NCBI RefSeq assembly: GCF_964340395.1
Contig: NC_135551.1
Location: 4,123,963 to 4,187,962, forward strand
From: Glandiceps talaboti
Taxonomy: Eukaryota > Hemichordata > Enteropneusta > Spengelidae
Direction: 5' to 3'
DNA length: 64,000 nt
In this document: positions 59,456 through 64,000 of the stretch, piece by piece
How the letters are laid out: each line of letters begins with the position of its first letter
Position numbering within the stretch: the stretch's first letter is position 1
The notes under the pieces: generated by a model
What the model was told of the DNA's origin: nothing
What the model saw: the letters and a program-made list of their open reading frames with translations, nothing else
Database searches by the model: none
Position numbers and translations under genes: made by a program

Positions 59456-60046
59456 AATGTACCAATGCCGTAACTTTACCAACAACCAACACTGAAGTAG
59501 TAGTTCAAGCACCTGTGCCACAATTGTCTGCACTGACAACATGTATCTGGATGAAAGTTAATGACAACCAAATTGGTACACTTGTCTCCTATGCTGTACC
59601 CGGTACTGATAATGAGTTTCTCATGTACAACACATCAGGCCTGTATATCTTCATCAAAGCAGCCAATAAGAAAACAAATCTGAATTTAAATGATGGCACT
59701 TGGCATCATGTTTGTGCTACATGGTCGTCTACTGACGGTAGCTGGTCGTTATACAATGATGGTGGCCGTTATGATGGTGGTACTGGTTTCAAACGGGGAA
59801 GTACGATCACTGCTAGTGGTAGTTTGGTTCTCGGTCAGGAACAAGATGTCGTTGGTGGAGGATATGATCATAACCAAGCTTTCAAAGGTGTCATCGCCTT
59901 TTTCAATATGTGGTCTAAAACTCTGTCAGCAGCTGAGATATTCGATGTTTATACAGACTGTTCAATTGGTGGTGACGTGTTTAGGTGGAGACCTGCTAGT
60001 CTAGACATCAGTGGTGATGCTACCTTGACCTGTGTAGATGTCTGTG
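59456..60046 (+). CDS. Pentraxin-domain exon 15 (type B)
   Basis: Type B protein with the GACATCAGT silent mark of exons 4 and 12. Preceded by a long intron rather than the short one, so two B-type units follow each other here. Its following intron matches that after exon 4. Confidence 0.95.
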
Positions 60047-60605
60047 GTAAGATGAAGATTTAATGGCTTGTAATTAGTCCCATGAAAGGTGATGGTATTA
60101 CAATGCGTTCCACCCATATGTGTATATCCGTTTATACGTTGGTAATACTTCATTTCTAGAAAAATGAAATATTCATATTCTTTTAAACCTATCACATCAC
60201 ATACCGTATGAAGTGTTCAAATGGCAGTTTCTTTAGCGCCCTATTCATATCTGACCAAATGTGGTCATACTTATCGTCAGAAATCAATGCGTACTGCACA
60301 AATCAAAAACCATAAAGACATAGACCCTTCATCCAATTGTGTACTCCTATATTATGATATGCAAGCATTCTTTAATAACATTCACCATTACACTAAATTA
60401 CTTTGACCCTGAGTTTCAAATGTAAAAACGTGCGTTATCAACGAATTTAAAACTTCCTTTGGGTGTATTTCTGGAATGATTAAAATCAGAGTTATCAAGT
60501 TTCCTTCTGTGAACACATGATTTATGCTTGCGAAAGATTTAACAAAAAAATTCTCAGCAAAGGCATAAATGTAATCAAATTGGTATAATTCTTTTCAACC
60601 CCTAG

Positions 60606-61196
60606 AATGTACCAATGCCGTAACTTTACCAACAACCAACACTGAAGTAGTAGTTCAAGCATCTGTGCCACAGTTGTCTGCACTGACAACATGTATCTGG
60701 ATGAAAGTTAATGACAACCAAATTGGTACACTTGTCTCCTATGCTGTACCTGGTACTGATAATGAGTTTCTCATGTACAACACATCAGGCCTGTATATCT
60801 TCATCAAAGCAGCCAATAAGAAAACAAATCTGAATTTAAATGATGGCACTTGGCATCATGTTTGTGCTACATGGTCGTCTACTGACGGTAGCTGGACGTT
60901 ATACAATGATGGTGGCCGTTATGATGGTGGTACTGGTTTCAAACGGGGAAGTACGATCACTGCTAGTGGTAGTTTGGTTCTCGGTCAGGAACAAGATGTC
61001 GTTGGTGGAGGATATGATGATAACCAAGCTTTCAAAGGCATCATCGCCTTTTTCAATATGTGGTCTAAAGCTCTGTCAGCAGCTGAGATATTCGATGTTT
61101 ATACAGACTGTTCAATTGGTGGTGACGTGTTTAGGTGGAGTCCTGCTAGTCTAGACATCAGTGGTGATGCTACCTTGACCTGTACAGATGTCTGTG
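60606..61196 (+). CDS. Pentraxin-domain exon 16 (type A, His139 to Asp)
   Basis: Matches exon 5, 12163 bp earlier, including YDDNQ. Confidence 0.95.
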
Positions 61197-61637
61197 GTAA
61201 GTTGAAGATTTAATGGCTTGTAATTAGTCCCATGAAAGCGCCCTATTCATATCTGACAGTTTCTTTAGCGCCCTATTCATATCTGACCAATTGTGGTCAT
61301 ACTTATCGTCAGAAATCAATGCGTACTGCACAAATCAAAAACCTTAAAGACATAGACCCTTCATCCAATTGTCTACTCCTATATTATGATATGCAAGCAT
61401 TCTTTAATAACATTCACCATTACACTAAATTACTTTGACCTTCAGTTTAAATTGTAAAAACGTGCGCTATCAACGAATTTAAAACTTCCTTTGGGTGTAT
61501 TTCTGGAATGATTAAAATCAGAGTTATCAAGTTTCCTTCTGTGAACACATGATTTATGCTTGCGAAAGATTTAACAAAAAAATTCTCAGCAAAGGCATAA
61601 ATGTAATCAAATTGGTATAATTCTTTTCAACCCCTAG

Positions 61638-62210
61638 AATGTACCAATGCCGTAACTTTACCAACAACCAACACTGAAGTAGTAGTTCAAGCACCTGTGC
61701 CACAATTGTCTGCACTGACAACATGTATCTGGATGAAAGTTAATGACAACCAAATTGGTACACTTGTCTCCTATGCTGTACCCGGTACTGATAATGAGTT
61801 TCTCATGTATATCTTCATCAAAGCAGCCAATAAGAAAACAAATCTGAATTTAAATGATGGCACTTGGCATCATGTTTGTGCTACATGGTCGTCTACTGAC
61901 GGTAGCTGGTCGTTATACAATGATGGTGGCCGTTATGATGGTGGTACTGGTTTCAAACGGGGAAGTACGATCACTGCTAGTGGTAGTTTGGTTCTCGGTC
62001 AGGAACAAGATGTCGTTGGTGGAGGATATGATCATAACCAAGCTTTCAAAGGTGTCATCGCCTTTTTCAATATGTGGTCTAAAACTCTGTCAGCAGCTGA
62101 GATATTCGATGTTTATACAGACTGTTCAATTGGTGGTGACGTGTTTAGGTGGAGACCTGCTAGTCTAGACATAAGTGGTGATGCTACCTTGACCTGTGTA
62201 GATGTCTGTG
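61638..62210 (+). CDS. Pentraxin-domain exon 17 (type B, 18-nt in-frame deletion)
   Basis: 573 nt, 191 residues. Lacks six residues (59-64, NTSGLY) including the glycosylation site, just after the Asp52-Asn53 calcium loop. The deletion runs between two TGTA words, one of which remains. Frame and splice sites are unaffected. Confidence 0.95.
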
Positions 62211-62766
62211 GTAAGATGAAGATTTAATGGCTTGTAATTAGTCCCATGAAAGGTGATGGTATTACAATGCGTTCCACCCATATGTGTATATCCGTTACGT
62301 TGGTAATACTTCATTTCTAGAAAAATGAAATATTCATATTCTTTTAAACCTATCACATCACATACCGTATGAAGCGTTCAAATGGCAGTTTCTTTAGCGC
62401 CCTATTCATATCTGACAATATGTGGTCATACTTATCGTCAGAAATCAATGCGTACTGCACAAATCAAAAACCTTAAAGACATAGACCCTTCATCCAATTG
62501 TCTACTCCAATATTATGATATGCAAGCATTCTTTAATAACATTCACCATTACACTAAATTACTTTGACCTTGAGTTTCAATTGTAAAAACGTGCGTTATC
62601 AACGAATTTAAAACTTCCTTTGGGTGTATTTCTGGAATGATTAAAATCAGAGTTATCAAGTTTCCTTCTGTGAACACATGATTTATGCTTGCGAAAGATT
62701 TAACAAAAAAATTCTCAGCAAAGGCATAAATGTAATCAAATTGGTATAATTCTTTTCAACCCCTAG

Positions 62767-63357
62767 AATGTACCAATGCCGTAACTTTACCAACAACCAA
62801 CACTGAAGTAGTAGTTCAAGCATCTGTGCCACAGTTGTCTGCACTGACAACATGTATCTGGATGAAAGTTAATGACAACCAAATTGGTACACTTGTCTCC
62901 TATGCTGTACCTGGTACTGATAATGAGTTTCTCATGTACAACACATCAGGCCTGTATATCTTCATCAAAGCAGCCAATAAGAAAACAAATCTGAATTTAA
63001 ATGATGGCACTTGGCATCATGTTTGTGCTACATGGTCGTCTACTGACGGTAGCTGGACGTTATACAATGATGGTGGCCGTTATGATGGTGGTACTGGTTT
63101 CAAACGGGGAAGTACGATCACTGCTAGTGGTAGTTTGGTTCTCGGTCAGGAACAAGATGTCGTTGGTGGAGGATATGATCATAACCAAGCTTTCAAAGGC
63201 ATCATCGCCTTTTTCAATATGTGGTCTAAAGCTCTGTCAGCAGCTGAGATATTCGATGTTTATACAGACTGTTCAATTGGTGGTGACGTGTTTAGGTGGA
63301 GTCCTGCTAGTCTAGACATCAGTGGTGATGCTACCTTGACCTGTACAGATGTCTGTG
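62767..63357 (+). CDS. Pentraxin-domain exon 18 (type A)
   Basis: Protein identical to exon 7. Confidence 0.95.
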
Positions 63358-63798
63358 GTAAGTTGAAGATTTAATGGCTTGTAATTAGTCCCATGAAAGC
63401 GCCCTATTCATATCTGACAGTTTCTTTAGCGCCCTATTCATATCTGACCAATTGTGGTCATACTTATCGTCAGAAATCAATGCGTACTGCACAAATCAAA
63501 AACCTTAAAGACATAGACCCTTCATCCAATTGTCTACTCCTATATTATGATATGCAAGCATTCTTTAATAACATTCACCATTACACTAAATTACTTTGAC
63601 CTTCAGTTTCAATTGTAAAAACGTGCGCTATCAACGAATTTAAAACTTCCTTTGGGTGTATTTCTGGAATGATTAAAATCAGAGTTATCAAGTTTCCTTC
63701 TGTGAACACATGATTTATGCTTGCGAAAGATTTAACAAAAAAATTCTCAGCAAAGGCATAAATGTAATCAAATTGGTATAATTCTTTTCAACCCCTAG

Positions 63799-64000
63799 AA
63801 TGTACCAATGCCGTAACTTTACCAACAACCAACACTGAAGTAGTAGTTCAAGCACCTGTGCCACAATTGTCTGCACTGACAACATGTATCTGGATGAAAG
63901 TTAATGACAACCAAATTGGTACACTTGTCTCCTATGCTGTACCCGGTACTGATAATGAGTTTCTCATGTACAACACATCAGGCCTGTATATCTTCATCAA
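63799..64000 (+). CDS. Pentraxin-domain exon 19 (type B, cut by window end)
   Basis: The first 202 nt of the exon, with Pro20 and the GTACCCGGT codons of type B. Continues beyond the window. Confidence 0.93.

Larger units (their letters stand above)
43715..64000 (+). repeat. Tandem exon array: 19 pentraxin exon units, open at right edge
   Basis: Units of 1032, 1147 or 1150 bp (one of 1129) each hold a 591-nt exon and an intron. Unit starts (exon acceptors) are at 43964, 44996, 46143, 47293, 48443, 49475, 50622, 51654, 52801, 53833, 54980, 56130, 57277, 58309, 59456, 60606, 61638, 62767 and 63799. Exons of type A are followed by a 441-nt intron; types B and C are followed by a 556- or 559-nt intron. 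A-B pairs form a 2179-bp higher-order unit, clearest from 48443 to 54980. Confidence 0.97.

Noticed and set aside
43715-64000. The array as a pure assembly artefact
   Set aside because: Units differ by linked, interpretable variants (intron types, Cys197Tyr, YDDNQ, an 18-nt deletion) and form a higher-order pattern, which simple misassembly would not produce. Exact copy number could still be wrong and needs long reads.

Overview
This is animal (metazoan) nuclear DNA, most likely from a marine invertebrate. It is AT-rich, introns have canonical GT..AG ends, the coding content is extracellular lectin-type exons (pentraxin, C-type lectin), and the intergenic space is full of DNA transposons, a LINE and microsatellites. 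I cannot name the species. No rRNA, tRNA, CRISPR or operon structure was seen.

Layout. 1-5.2 kb: foldback elements, a minisatellite, and one large exon of an unrecognised minus-strand gene (4236-5108). 5.9-12.2 kb: a nest of transposons. A broken Mutator-like (MULE) transposase is split by a 2.5 kb Harbinger-like element (3-bp TAA target duplication) and again by a foldback MITE (9-bp target duplication). A sister MITE with its own 9-bp duplication lies at 3219-3426. 15.4-18.1 kb: a 2.66 kb element with about 400-bp terminal inverted repeats, AG..CT ends and a 6-bp target duplication (TAGGTA). These are Polinton/Maverick hallmarks, but the hallmark polymerase and integrase are absent; it carries small hydrophobic ORFs and a duplicated Cys-rich ORF. 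18.6-23.4 kb: minus-strand exons of a likely type II membrane C-type lectin-like receptor, incomplete here. 24-27 kb: AT-rich DNA.

27.1 kb to the end: a plus-strand gene that I assemble from splice phases. It has a signal-peptide exon (27149-27208), an intron of about 15 kb, a 25-nt microexon (42563-42587), then at least 19 tandem, nearly identical exons. Each of these exons encodes one complete pentraxin domain of 197 residues. All are phase 1-1, so any number of them can be joined in frame. The long first intron holds a truncated LINE with nested insertions, a second LINE 3' end, two inverted minisatellite blocks and several MITEs.

The pentraxin exon array is the standout. It runs off the right edge, is organised as a higher-order repeat (2179-bp A-B dimers), and shows longer-range block duplications and a chimeric exon. 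The product would be either a giant secreted poly-pentraxin (more than 3500 residues in this window alone) or a set of alternatively joined pentraxins. The calcium-site residues and the pentraxin signature are intact in every complete copy, so it looks functional. The neighbouring lectin-like gene on the other strand makes this a plausible innate-recognition neighbourhood, but that is inference.
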